Origin: Actinoallomurus iriomotensis
Lineage (GTDB): Bacteria; Actinomycetota; Actinomycetes; Streptosporangiales; Streptosporangiaceae
NCBI RefSeq assembly: GCF_030269445.1
Contig: NZ_BSTJ01000001.1
Span: forward strand, 583,898 to 647,897
DNA: 64,000 bases
Direction of reading: 5' to 3'
Position numbers and translations under genes: made by a program. The notes under the pieces are model-generated. The model worked only from the letters and a program-made list of their open reading frames with translations. It did no database searches and was not told the DNA's origin. Of this stretch, positions 57,595-64,000 are shown piece after piece; position 1 is the first letter of the stretch; each line of letters opens with the position of its first letter.

Positions 57595-58349
57595 CGACGA
57601 CCCCGTTCTCCCTGACCGGCGGCGAGGTGCGGTACGACCGCCGCTCCGTGCTGCGCGGCATCGACCTGACCGTACGTCCCGGCGAGGTCGTCGCGATCAT
57701 GGGCTCGAACGGCTCCGGCAAGTCGACGCTGATCCGCGCGCTGCTCGGGCTGATCCCGCTGTCCGCCGGGCGGGCCGAGCTGTACGGCGTGCCGCCCGCG
57801 CGGTTCCGCGACTGGAAGCGCATCGGGTACGTCCCGCAGCGCCTCTCCATCGGCGGAGGGGTGCCCGCCACCGTACGCGAGATCGTGGCCTCCGGCCGGA
57901 TCGCGCGGCAGTCGCGGCTGCGCCCGTCCTCGGCCGCCGACCGGCGCGCGGTGGACGAGGCGCTGACGGCCGTCGGCATGGCCGACCGGGCCCGCGACCC
58001 CGCCCAGGAGCTGTCCGGCGGCCAGCAGCAGCGCGTGCTCATCGCCCGCGCCCTGGCCGGCGAACCGGAGGCGTTCGTCATGGACGAGCCGACGGCCGGC
58101 GTCGACGCCCGCAGCCAGGAGACCCTGGCCGCCACCCTGAGCGAGCTGGTCGGGCAGGGCCGCACGGTCGTGCTCGTCGCGCACGAACTCGGGCCGCTGG
58201 AGCCGCTGATCACCCGGTCGGTCGTGCTCGAGGCGGGCCGGATCGTGCACGAAGGCGTCCCGCCGATGCCGCAGGGCGAGTGCGCGCGTCCCGGCCACGA
58301 CCACGTCCACCCGCACGCCTCCGCGTCCGAACCCCGGCTCCTGTCATGA
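57591..58349 (+). CDS. znuC: Zinc ABC transporter ATP-binding protein
   Basis: A 252-residue ABC ATPase powering zinc import. Walker A is GSNGSGKST, the signature is ELSGGQQQRVLIARALAG, Walker B is AFVMDEPTAGVD, and the H-loop is VVLVAHELGPLE. The C-terminal tail is rich in histidine (GHDHVHPH), as often seen in zinc-linked ATPases. The start overlaps znuA and the stop overlaps znuB, giving tight translational coupling. Confidence 0.94.
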   Translation: MTTTPFSLTGGEVRYDRRSVLRGIDLTVRPGEVVAIMGSNGSGKSTLIRALLGLIPLSAGRAELYGVPPARFRDWKRIGYVPQRLSIGGGVPATVREIVASGRIARQSRLRPSSAADRRAVDEALTAVGMADRARDPAQELSGGQQQRVLIARALAGEPEAFVMDEPTAGVDARSQETLAATLSELVGQGRTVVLVAHELGPLEPLITRSVVLEAGRIVHEGVPPMPQGECARPGHDHVHPHASASEPRLLS

Positions 58350-59167
58350 TCGAACTCCTGTCGTACGACTTCCTGCGCCGGGCGCTGATCGCGGCCGTGC
58401 TCGTCGGCGTCGCCGCCCCGGCCGTCGGCACGTTCATCGTGCAGCGGCGCCTGGCGCTGCTCGGCGACGGCATCGGCCACATCGCCCTCACCGGCGTCGG
58501 CCTCGGCCTGCTGACGCGCAGCTCCCCCACGATCCTGGCGCTGGTCGTCTCCGGCCTGGGCGCGGTCGCGATCGAGCTGCTGCGGGTGCGCACGCGCACC
58601 GGTGGCGACGTGGCGCTCGCGCTGCTGTTCTACGGCGGGCTGGCCGGCGGCGTGCTGTTCGCCAACCTGTCCGGCGGCAGCGCGAACCTCAACAGCTACC
58701 TGTTCGGGTCGATCAGCAGCGTCAGCCCCGGTGACCTGTGGGTCGTGGCGGGGCTGGCCGTCGCCGTCGTCGTCATCCTGGCCGTTTTCGGCCGGGAGCT
58801 GTTCGTGCTGTGCCAGGACGAGGAGGTCGCGCGGGCGAGCGGCCTGCCGGTGCGGTTCCTGTCGCTGCTGATCGCGGTCACGGCGGCGCTGACGGTGGTC
58901 GTGGCGATGCGCGCGGTCGGCCTGCTGCTGGTGAGCGCGCTGATGGTGGTGCCGGTCGCCGCCGCGCAGCAGCTCACCCGCGGATTCCGGGCGACGATCG
59001 GGCTGGCCGTGGTGGTCGGCGTCGTGGCCGCCGTGGGCGGCCTGTGGGTGTCGGTGGACGTCGACATCGCCCCCGGCCCCACGATCGTCCTCCTGGCGAT
59101 GGCCGTCTTCCTCGCCGCCGTCGGGACTGGAAGACTGATCCGTATGCGCCGTACGGAGGGCTCATGA
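58346..59167 (+). CDS. znuB: Zinc ABC transporter permease
   Basis: A 273-residue integral membrane permease of the ABC-3 family with about eight hydrophobic helices: FLRRALIAAVLVGVAAPAVGTFIVQRRLALLGDGIGHIALTGVGLG (family signature), LLFYGGLAGGVLFANLSGG, SYLFGSI, AMRAVGLLLVSALMVVPVAAAQQL. It forms the zinc channel with znuC. Start and stop overlap its neighbours (ATGA at both ends). Confidence 0.94.
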   Translation: MIELLSYDFLRRALIAAVLVGVAAPAVGTFIVQRRLALLGDGIGHIALTGVGLGLLTRSSPTILALVVSGLGAVAIELLRVRTRTGGDVALALLFYGGLAGGVLFANLSGGSANLNSYLFGSISSVSPGDLWVVAGLAVAVVVILAVFGRELFVLCQDEEVARASGLPVRFLSLLIAVTAALTVVVAMRAVGLLLVSALMVVPVAAAQQLTRGFRATIGLAVVVGVVAAVGGLWVSVDVDIAPGPTIVLLAMAVFLAAVGTGRLIRMRRTEGS

Positions 59168-59532
59168 CGGGCCGACGGGACGACGTGCGCCGCGCGTTGT
59201 CCACCACGGATGGCTTCCGCAGCGCGCAGGACATCTACGCCGACCTGCGGGCGGCGGGTTCACGCATCGGCCTGACCACGGTGTACCGCGCCCTCCAGGT
59301 GCTCAGCGACTCCGGCGAGGTGGACGTGCTGCGCACCGACGAGGGCGAGGCGGTCTACCGGGCGTGCCGCACGGACGAGCACCATCACCACCTGGTCTGC
59401 CGCGTCTGCGGCCGTACGGTGGAGATCGAGGGCCCGGCGGTGGAGAAGTGGGCCGAGGCGATCGGCGCCGAACACGGCTTCCGCGACGTCACCCACACGG
59501 TCGAGGTCTTCGGCACCTGCTCGAACCACTGA
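59164..59532 (+). CDS. zur: Zinc uptake regulator (Fur family)
   Basis: A 122-residue Fur-family repressor that senses zinc and blocks the znu promoter. The winged helix is GFRSAQDIYADLRAAGSRIGLTTVYRALQVLSDSGEVDVL. The regulatory zinc region contains H73-H76 (HHHH) and the next site begins LVCRVCGRTVEI. The structural zinc site appears as C79-x2-C82 and C119-x2-H122: the last position, usually cysteine, is histidine. The ATG overlaps the znuB stop, so zur is the last gene of the zinc operon. Confidence 0.93.
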   Translation: MTGRRDDVRRALSTTDGFRSAQDIYADLRAAGSRIGLTTVYRALQVLSDSGEVDVLRTDEGEAVYRACRTDEHHHHLVCRVCGRTVEIEGPAVEKWAEAIGAEHGFRDVTHTVEVFGTCSNH

Positions 59533-59574
59533 CCGATCCGGGTCGCGGGCCCGGACTGAGTAGATTGACCGGGC

Positions 59575-59964
59575 GTGAGGTCAGTCGCGATCGTCGTCCT
59601 GCTGGCCGGAGGCATCACCGGCTGCTCTTCCCGCTCCCCCGCCCCGTCGGCTCACCGGACGTCGCTGTCTCCGGCGCCGCGCGCCACGTCGGCCTCGGAG
59701 GTCGCCGGGGAGGTCCTGCCGGCCGGAGGCATGTGGCCGGGCCATGTCTTCCGCCCGAGGACCTCGACCCTCGTCGTTCTGTCCGCCACGGGCAAGGTCA
59801 TCCGGCGCGTGACCGTCACCTCCGGCATCTTCCGCCTCACTCTGCCGAAGGGCGCCTATCGGATCGGCGCCCACACGGACCGGTTGTGGTGCGGGCCGCT
59901 GCAGGCCGTCTCGATCCCGCGGACGACCGCGGCTCCGCTGCGCTTCAGCTGCTCGATGAAGTAG
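59575..59964 (+). CDS. Small secreted lipoprotein
   Basis: A 129-residue lipoprotein: MRSVAIVVLLAGGITGC with lipidation at C17, then a Ser/Pro/Ala linker and a beta-rich domain (TLVVLSATGKVIRRVTVTSGIFRLTLPKGAYRIGAH). Such short carboxypeptidase-regulatory-like domains are found in surface proteins. GTG 59575 has no ribosome-binding site; TAGATT eight bases upstream fits a -10, so the messenger may be leaderless. The 3' end overlaps the convergent SDR gene by 20 bases. Confidence 0.65.
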   Translation: MRSVAIVVLLAGGITGCSSRSPAPSAHRTSLSPAPRATSASEVAGEVLPAGGMWPGHVFRPRTSTLVVLSATGKVIRRVTVTSGIFRLTLPKGAYRIGAHTDRLWCGPLQAVSIPRTTAAPLRFSCSMK

Positions 59965-60682
59965 CGTCCCCGCTCAGCACGTTGAAGGTGGCCTCGGGGC
60001 GGTCGCGTTCGGTGTACAGGCGCCAGGCCTCGGCGGCGATGGCGTCCGGGTTCAGGGACCGGACCTCGCCGTAGCGGTCCGGCTGTGACGTCACCATCGT
60101 GTGAATGTCGCCGCGTTCGATCAGGCCTCCGATGGTCAGGGTGCCGGCGTACACCCCGCTTCCGGCCAGGGCGGCGTGCAGGGTGAGGGCGTAGTTGCGC
60201 AGGGCCGCGGAGGCGAGCGCCAGGGGACCCAGGGCCGGCATCGGCACCACGGCGCTCAGGCCGCCGGCGAACAGCAGCCCACCGTCGCCGCGCTCGGTCA
60301 TGCCCGGCAGGACCTTCTCCACCACGTCGACGGCCGGGTACACCCAGCTCATCGCCTCCCGTACGGCGTCGGAGCCGGTCCGGTCGATCGGCACCGGCCG
60401 CGCCGACGGGTCGACCGCGCCCGGGCCGTAGTAGACGACGTCGACGCTCCCGTGGCGGTCCGCGATCGCGTCGAGGACGGACCCGAGGCGGTCGCGGTCA
60501 CGGACGTCGGCGGTCAGGGCGGACGCCTCGACGCCCGCGTCCGCCAGGGCGGTGAGGTAACCGCCGTGCCTCGTGTCGCTGCGGGACACCAGGGCGACGG
60601 CGTAGCCCTCCCGGCCGAACCGGTGCGCGATGGACATCCCCAGACCCGGCCCCACACCCAGGACGACGGCGGTCTTCGTCAT
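59945..60682 (-). CDS. SDR-superfamily protein (atypical)
   Basis: A 245-residue short-chain dehydrogenase/reductase-like protein: cofactor motif GVGPGLG, then NRDS-type LVSRSDTRHGG and LTADVRDRDRLGSVLD. The usual active-site Tyr-x-x-x-Lys is not found (LALASAALRNYAL at that position), so activity may be altered. A perfect operator palindrome lies upstream, shared with a divergent tetR gene, the expected regulator. Confidence 0.8.
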   Translation of the reverse strand: MTKTAVVLGVGPGLGMSIAHRFGREGYAVALVSRSDTRHGGYLTALADAGVEASALTADVRDRDRLGSVLDAIADRHGSVDVVYYGPGAVDPSARPVPIDRTGSDAVREAMSWVYPAVDVVEKVLPGMTERGDGGLLFAGGLSAVVPMPALGPLALASAALRNYALTLHAALAGSGVYAGTLTIGGLIERGDIHTMVTSQPDRYGEVRSLNPDAIAAEAWRLYTERDRPEATFNVLSGDATSSSS

Positions 60683-60703
60683 GGCACATCCCTCCGAAGC
60701 AGA

Positions 60704-60766
60704 AACTTGAGGGGACCCTCAAGTTGCTCGGAACGCTAGCATAGAAGTTGAGGCAACCTTCGAGTT
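60704..60766. promoter_or_regulatory. Two-site TetR operator of the SDR/tetR divergon
   Basis: Site 1 (60704-60725) is a perfect 10-bp inverted repeat, aacttgaggg and ccctcaagtt around ga. Site 2 (about 60745-60766) is an imperfect copy that ends at the tetR ATG. TetR bound here would cover both divergent promoters. Confidence 0.7.
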
Positions 60767-61420
60767 ATGGGACGAACCAGGAACATGCAGCCGCAAGCCA
60801 GGCATCTACGGGCGGACGCCGCGCGCAACCGCGACAAGCTGCTGAACTCCGCCGTTCAGGTCTTCGGCGAACGCGGGCTGGACGCACCCCTGGAGGAGAT
60901 CGCCCGCCGAGCGAAGGTCAGCATCGGCACGCTCTACAACCACTTCCCGACGCGGCAGGACCTCGTCGACGCGATCCTGCCCGAGCGGCTCTCCGACCTG
61001 GAGCGAATCACCGCGGAGGCCCTCGCCGACCCGGATCCATGGGAGGGTTTCGTCCGGTTCCTGGGCGGCCTGTTCGAACTCCAGGCGCGCGACCATGGGC
61101 TCAACGACGCGCTGGCCCGGCGGTTCCCCGACGACTCGGCGGTCGGCGCGGCGTGCCGGCGGGGGTTCGCGCAGGCGGAGGTCATCGTCGGGCGGGCGCG
61201 TGAGAGCGGACGACTGCGCGCCGACTTCGAGACACGCGACCTCGTCCCGCTGATGTGGGCCATGTCGCAGGTGATCCGGGAGTCGATGGAGGCCGCTCCA
61301 GAGGCGTGGCGCCGCCATCTGGCGTTCGTCGTCGACGGGCTGCGAGCCGACGCGGCCCGTACGATCGCGGTTCCGCCCCTCACCGACGATCAGCTGGAAA
61401 AGCTCATGCGAGGCCGGTGA
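60767..61420 (+). CDS. TetR-family repressor
   Basis: A 217-residue TetR protein: RHLRADAARNRDKLLNSAVQVFGERGLDAPLEEIARRAKVSIGTLYNHFPTRQDLVDAILPERL is the DNA-binding domain, and the ligand domain includes LFELQARDHGLNDALARRFPDDSAVGAACRRGFAQAEVIV. A second ATG 18 bases in is possible, but relatives start near the first. It is divergent from the SDR gene and should repress both. Confidence 0.9.
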   Translation: MGRTRNMQPQARHLRADAARNRDKLLNSAVQVFGERGLDAPLEEIARRAKVSIGTLYNHFPTRQDLVDAILPERLSDLERITAEALADPDPWEGFVRFLGGLFELQARDHGLNDALARRFPDDSAVGAACRRGFAQAEVIVGRARESGRLRADFETRDLVPLMWAMSQVIRESMEAAPEAWRRHLAFVVDGLRADAARTIAVPPLTDDQLEKLMRGR

Positions 61421-61452
61421 CGCACGGTGGCGTCCCGGCCTCGGTCAAGCGA

Positions 61453-61587
61453 TCACGCGGCTGGGCGCAGATCATCCTTCGTCAGCCGCTCGATCTCTTC
61501 CGGAGTGGCGACACGCCGGTAGGTCCACGGCTGTACCTGGACGGGCTGACGACGGATACGAGCGAAAACACGACGCAATTGAGACAT
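61453..61587 (-). CDS. Candidate 44-residue small protein
   Basis: The frame from the ATG ending at 61587 reads MSQLRRVFARIRRQPVQVQP then TYRRVATPEEIERLTKDDLRPAA. It has a basic N-terminal half and a well-formed acidic C-terminal helix, with the G/C-rich third-codon pattern of real genes. No clear ribosome-binding site is seen, and an A/T-rich patch upstream (tgtaaat, taataag) could hold its promoter. Too short for family assignment; convergent to the tetR gene. Confidence 0.4.
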   Translation of the reverse strand: MSQLRRVFARIRRQPVQVQPWTYRRVATPEEIERLTKDDLRPAA

Positions 61588-62340
61588 GACAATATCCAGC
61601 GAGGTCTAGCCGGAAGGATTTACACCTTATTATCGCACGTCACCCTGGCTTCCCCGGTCACCGGGGGGGTGTGTCGCACCGGTGTTTTCGGTCCGTTGAC
61701 GGAGGACGCTGCCGCATCTCTGACAACGTGCGTTCCGGCCGGAAGATTCCCTGCTTCCCTCGTCCGCTCGGCGCCTTCACCACCTCCCGGGGACGGAGGC
61801 GTGACGGTCGCCTCACGATCTCCCGGGCCCGGTCCGCGGCGAGGTCGGCCTCACGTTCGAGCTCCAGCTCACTGACTCCATGAAGGAGAAAATCTCCTGT
61901 GACCGAGGTAGACATTCGCCGGTGGGATGGGTAGTGTTCCTGGTGTCGCAAGCGAAGAGAACATCGCAGAGACACGGGAGATGACGAACTGCCCGTGAGA
62001 TGAAGAGCAAGACGTCAGGTGCGCTGGGGCCGAGTAACGGTAAGTGGCTCCGGGCGGTGACGATGAGGCCGTCGGACGCGCTGGGGCGAGCTTCGCAGGT
62101 CCCAGAAGGTCCACGGCCAAAGGAAAGGTAAGAGGAAGATCAGAGGAGAAGGGGAGGGTCATACGCCGTCGGATCGCCCGCTACTGGCTGTGTTTCGCCG
62201 GGCGGGTACCGCAGTTCCATCGGAACGAGAGGTGGTCTTCGGTCACGCTTACGCGATCCCCGCACTATCTGCCTTTTCGGGCCGCTGGTGCGGATACGAC
62301 AAGCCGGCGTCATCGCCGGTAGATGGTGTTGATTCTTGAA
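61588..62340. other. Gene-poor region with RNA-like sequence, possible group II intron domain I
   Basis: About 750 bases hold no convincing gene. From about 61880 the plus strand shows AGGAGA-aaa-TCTCCT, a short frame VTEVDIRRWDG ending at a stop, then purine-rich stretches such as gtgagatgaag, gagtaacggtaagtggctcc and ggtgcgctggggccgag, the last echoed as acgcgctggggcgag 60 bases later. These resemble the 5' domain of bacterial group II introns. No reverse transcriptase and no domain V hairpin were found, so any intron would be a remnant. Confidence 0.3.
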
Positions 62341-62344
62341 CCCT

Positions 62345-62372
62345 GGGCCCCGGTGCTACGGCACCGGGGCCC
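62345..62372 (+). terminator. Hairpin closed by a UACG tetraloop
   Basis: gggccccggtgc (62345-62356) pairs perfectly with gcaccggggccc (62361-62372) around tacg, a very stable cUNCGg-type tetraloop. It sits 20 bases before the start of the MerR-like gene, so it may end transcription from upstream or shape the leader. Confidence 0.6.
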
Positions 62373-62391
62373 TCATGATGTGGAAGGTGCG

Positions 62392-62721
62392 ATGGATCCA
62401 GCCCAGCAGCCCATGCCGGACAAGATGGCCGACAAATTCGATGACGATGACTACCCCGCCTACACCATGGGCCGTGCCGCGGAGATGCTCGGCACGACGC
62501 CGGGATTCCTGCGCAGCCTGGACGAGGCGAAGCTGATCACGCCGCAACGCTCGGCCGGTGGTCACCGCCGCTACTCCCGCTACCAGCTCCGCCTGGCCGC
62601 CCGCGCCCGCGAACTTGTTGATGAGGGCATCGGCCTGGACGCCGCCTGCCGCATCATCATCCTGGAGGACCAGCTCCAAGAAGCACAACGGCTCAACGCC
62701 GAGATGCGCCAAGACCACTGA
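62392..62721 (+). CDS. MerR-family DNA-binding protein (short)
   Basis: A 109-residue single-domain regulator: DDYPAYTMGRAAEMLGTTPGFLRSLDEAKLITPQRSAGGHRRYSRYQLRLAARARELVDEGIGLDAACRIIILEDQLQEA. The MerR wing (AGGHRRYSR) and recognition helix are clear. There is no ligand-binding domain beyond a short coiled coil. GGAAGG is four bases before ATG 62392; MPDKMADK further in is an alternative. In relatives this type often sits near cold-shock genes; none is present here. A terminator follows. Confidence 0.85.
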   Translation: MDPAQQPMPDKMADKFDDDDYPAYTMGRAAEMLGTTPGFLRSLDEAKLITPQRSAGGHRRYSRYQLRLAARARELVDEGIGLDAACRIIILEDQLQEAQRLNAEMRQDH

Positions 62722-62786
62722 GCACGCCAAGGTCCGCCACCGAACCGCGACCTCCGGTCTGTTACACCGAACGGCGTGGCGGCCCC

Positions 62787-62816
62787 GCCCGGGCTGCGGG
62801 GTTTCGCAGCCCGGGC
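62787..62816 (+). terminator. Terminator of the short MerR gene
   Basis: A perfect 12-bp inverted repeat (gcccgggctgcg at 62787-62798, cgcagcccgggc at 62805-62816) with a gggttt loop lies 66 bases after the stop. Confidence 0.7.
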
Positions 62817-62974
62817 CGGCGTCCCGGCCATGAGGCAGCGCCTCGACCGTCGAGGGGCCCACTCGCCCCGGTCTTCCGCCCTGCTCGCTTCACCCCAGCT
62901 GTGGCCTCGTGTATTAGGGACCGAGCCGACGTGGTCGGCCAGGGTGCGTGAGTGAAGTGGTTGGCCGGCGCGCC

Positions 62975-63011
62975 GTGCTCGAACCGGTGGTGAAGCCCCC
63001 GGTTCGAGCAC
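62975..63011 (-). terminator. Hairpin beyond the MFS gene
   Basis: gtgctcgaaccgg (62975-62987) and its complement ccggttcgagcac (62999-63011) form a perfect 13-bp stem with an 11-base loop. It lies 81 bases past the stop of the minus-strand MFS gene, consistent with a terminator. Confidence 0.55.
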
Positions 63012-63091
63012 AACCTCGCCGCACCATCCCCGGTCGTCCGGGCCGCCGCCCGCGACCAGACCGGACGTACGCACCGGCGGAGCTGCCTGGC

Positions 63092-64000
63092 TCAGCCCGG
63101 CGAACTCAGCCCATTCACCGTCATCCGCGACCGGCGGCGAGAGAACGCCCGGTCGAGAAGGACGATCGGCACGATGCCCGCCGCCAGGCCGGCGCCGATC
63201 CAGGTGACGGAAGTGATGCCTGCGCCGGCGTTCAGGGCGACCCCGGCGAGTGCCGGGACGAGGCTGATGCCGAGCTGGAACGCTGAGACGGTGGTGGCTC
63301 CGGCGAGTGTCGGCGCCGTTGATGCGATGGCGAACACCCGCCCGTAGATGGCCGGGTTCAGCACGAACCCAGCGATCCCGAGGAGGAGAACGAGGGGGAT
63401 GACGGCCAGCGCATACCGGGCCAGGATCGCGAGCAGGACAGAACTGGCCGATATCCCGAGCGCTCCGGCCAGGAGTGCCTGAGAGGGCCGGCGGTCGGCG
63501 ATCCTGCCTCCGACGGACAGCCCGGCGAAGGCACCGATGCCGAACAGCGCGAGGACGGCGGGGACCCAGACGCCGGGGATACCGGTGATGTCGGTCAGGA
63601 ACGCCGCGAGGTAGTTGAACGAGATCATGTAGGCGGCGGTGCTCAGGACGGTGGCAGCGTAGACCACCCACAATTGTGGTCGCCTCATGGCGTGAAGCTC
63701 ACGCCGTACGCTGGGCTCCTGCCCCGCGCTCGTCGCCGGCATCGCGAGCAGGCTCGAGATCGTACCGGCGGCGGTCAGGGCGACCACGCCCCAGAATCCG
63801 CCCCGCCATCCGGTGAAGTGACTGAGCAATGCGCCTGCCGGGCCACCGGCGATCATAGCCAGGCTGAGGCCGCTGACGACGACGCCTGAGGCGCGTGCGG
63901 TGTGATCGGGTGTGACGAGGCCGATCGCGGTGACCGCTGCGACCGCCCAGTACCCCGCATAGGCGAGGCCGCAGACGAAGCGGGTGGCCAGGAGCACGGT
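63092..64000 (-). CDS. MFS transporter (partial, AraJ/chloramphenicol-exporter type)
   Basis: The last 302 residues of a 12-helix major-facilitator exporter whose N-terminus lies beyond the right edge. Visible motifs include LATRFVCGLAYAGYWAVAAVTAIGLV, GVVVSGLSLAMIAGGPAGALLSHFTGWRGGFWGVVAL and FLTDITGIPGVWVPAVLALFGIGAFAGLSVGGRIADRRP (the MFS A-type loop before helix 8). It is probably a proton-driven drug or sugar-derivative exporter; the substrate is unknown. Confidence 0.87.
   Translation of the reverse strand, partial: TVLLATRFVCGLAYAGYWAVAAVTAIGLVTPDHTARASGVVVSGLSLAMIAGGPAGALLSHFTGWRGGFWGVVALTAAGTISSLLAMPATSAGQEPSVRRELHAMRRPQLWVVYAATVLSTAAYMISFNYLAAFLTDITGIPGVWVPAVLALFGIGAFAGLSVGGRIADRRPSQALLAGALGISASSVLLAILARYALAVIPLVLLLGIAGFVLNPAIYGRVFAIASTAPTLAGATTVSAFQLGISLVPALAGVALNAGAGITSVTWIGAGLAAGIVPIVLLDRAFSRRRSRMTVNGLSSPG

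Noticed and set aside
61658-61975. 105-codon minus-strand frame in the RNA-like region
   Set aside because: No ribosome-binding site and a strongly basic, low-complexity C-terminus; it overlaps the start of the structured-looking sequence, so coding is not supported.
1-64000. tRNA, rRNA, CRISPR arrays, insertion sequences, phage genes
   Set aside because: Scanned by eye for T-loop strings, repeat-spacer arrays, transposase DDE motifs and phage structural genes; none was convincing. A tRNA scan would be decisive.

Overview
This 64-kb window is high-GC actinobacterial chromosome. The evidence is near-universal G/C third codon positions, frequent GTG starts, several apparently leaderless genes, a WhiJ-type regulatory locus (XRE/DUF5753, DUF397 and a GHKL ATPase), a PknB-like kinase, and the DUF6703 - znuACB - zur block downstream of glyS. 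A filamentous soil actinomycete is likely (a Streptosporangiales-type relative such as Thermomonosporaceae), but genus cannot be fixed from this sequence. No rRNA, tRNA, CRISPR array or intact insertion sequence was recognised.

Layout. 1-6.8 kb: membrane Ser/Thr kinase (cut by the window edge), FAD ferredoxin-type reductase, dGTPase, divergent biotin synthase, a decayed GNAT gene and an M48 membrane protease. 6.9-9.9 kb: secreted lipoproteins, including a tandem paralogous pair, and an odd DUF805/OmlA-like fusion. 9.9-13.2 kb: three exported carbohydrate-active proteins, two of them tandem GH18 chitinase-like. 13.5-18.8 kb: an orphan DppB-type permease, AraC regulators paired with VOC proteins, an epimerase and a YdcF protein. 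18.8-24.2 kb: pyruvate phosphate dikinase and a GH15 glucoamylase/trehalase. 24.2-28.1 kb: FAD monooxygenase, PadR, and a coupled TetR - alpha/beta hydrolase pair. 28.1-31 kb: the developmental-type WhiJ/AbaA-like locus. 31-37.2 kb: MerR-TipAS, a dihydrofolate-reductase-like/ECF-sigma cassette bounded by an exact 152-bp direct repeat, two DJ-1 family genes and a second, truncated ECF sigma. 37.2-39.5 kb: a MarR - MFS pair in which the exporter is frameshifted. 39.6-45.2 kb: esterase, two overlapping exported sialidases behind a strong operator-like palindrome, and a TetR/epimerase divergon with a 19-bp inverted repeat. 45.2-49.8 kb: amidohydrolase/SDR operon, LysR, PLP dehydratase and GNAT. 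49.8-56.3 kb: SGNH hydrolase, glycyl-tRNA synthetase, an orphan WXG100-like large protein in somewhat lower-GC DNA, and a DUF1906 protein. 56.4-59.5 kb: zinc uptake operon and its Zur repressor. 59.6-64 kb: lipoprotein, SDR/TetR divergon, an RNA-like non-coding stretch, a small MerR and a partial MFS gene.

Many genes are translationally coupled (ATGA or TGATG overlaps): tetR-hydrolase, araC-VOC, marR-MFS, xre-DUF397, sialidase-sialidase, SDR-amidohydrolase, znuA-C-B-zur. Most one-component regulators lie beside their presumed targets with visible inverted-repeat operators. The window also carries many gene remnants (GNAT, AraC tail, HxlR, methyltransferase tail, MFS frameshift, truncated ECF), so it looks like a fast-turnover accessory segment interspersed with core genes (dgt, bioB, ppdK, glyS, znu/zur). 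Window-edge genes are partial, and positions of short sites may be off by one or two bases.
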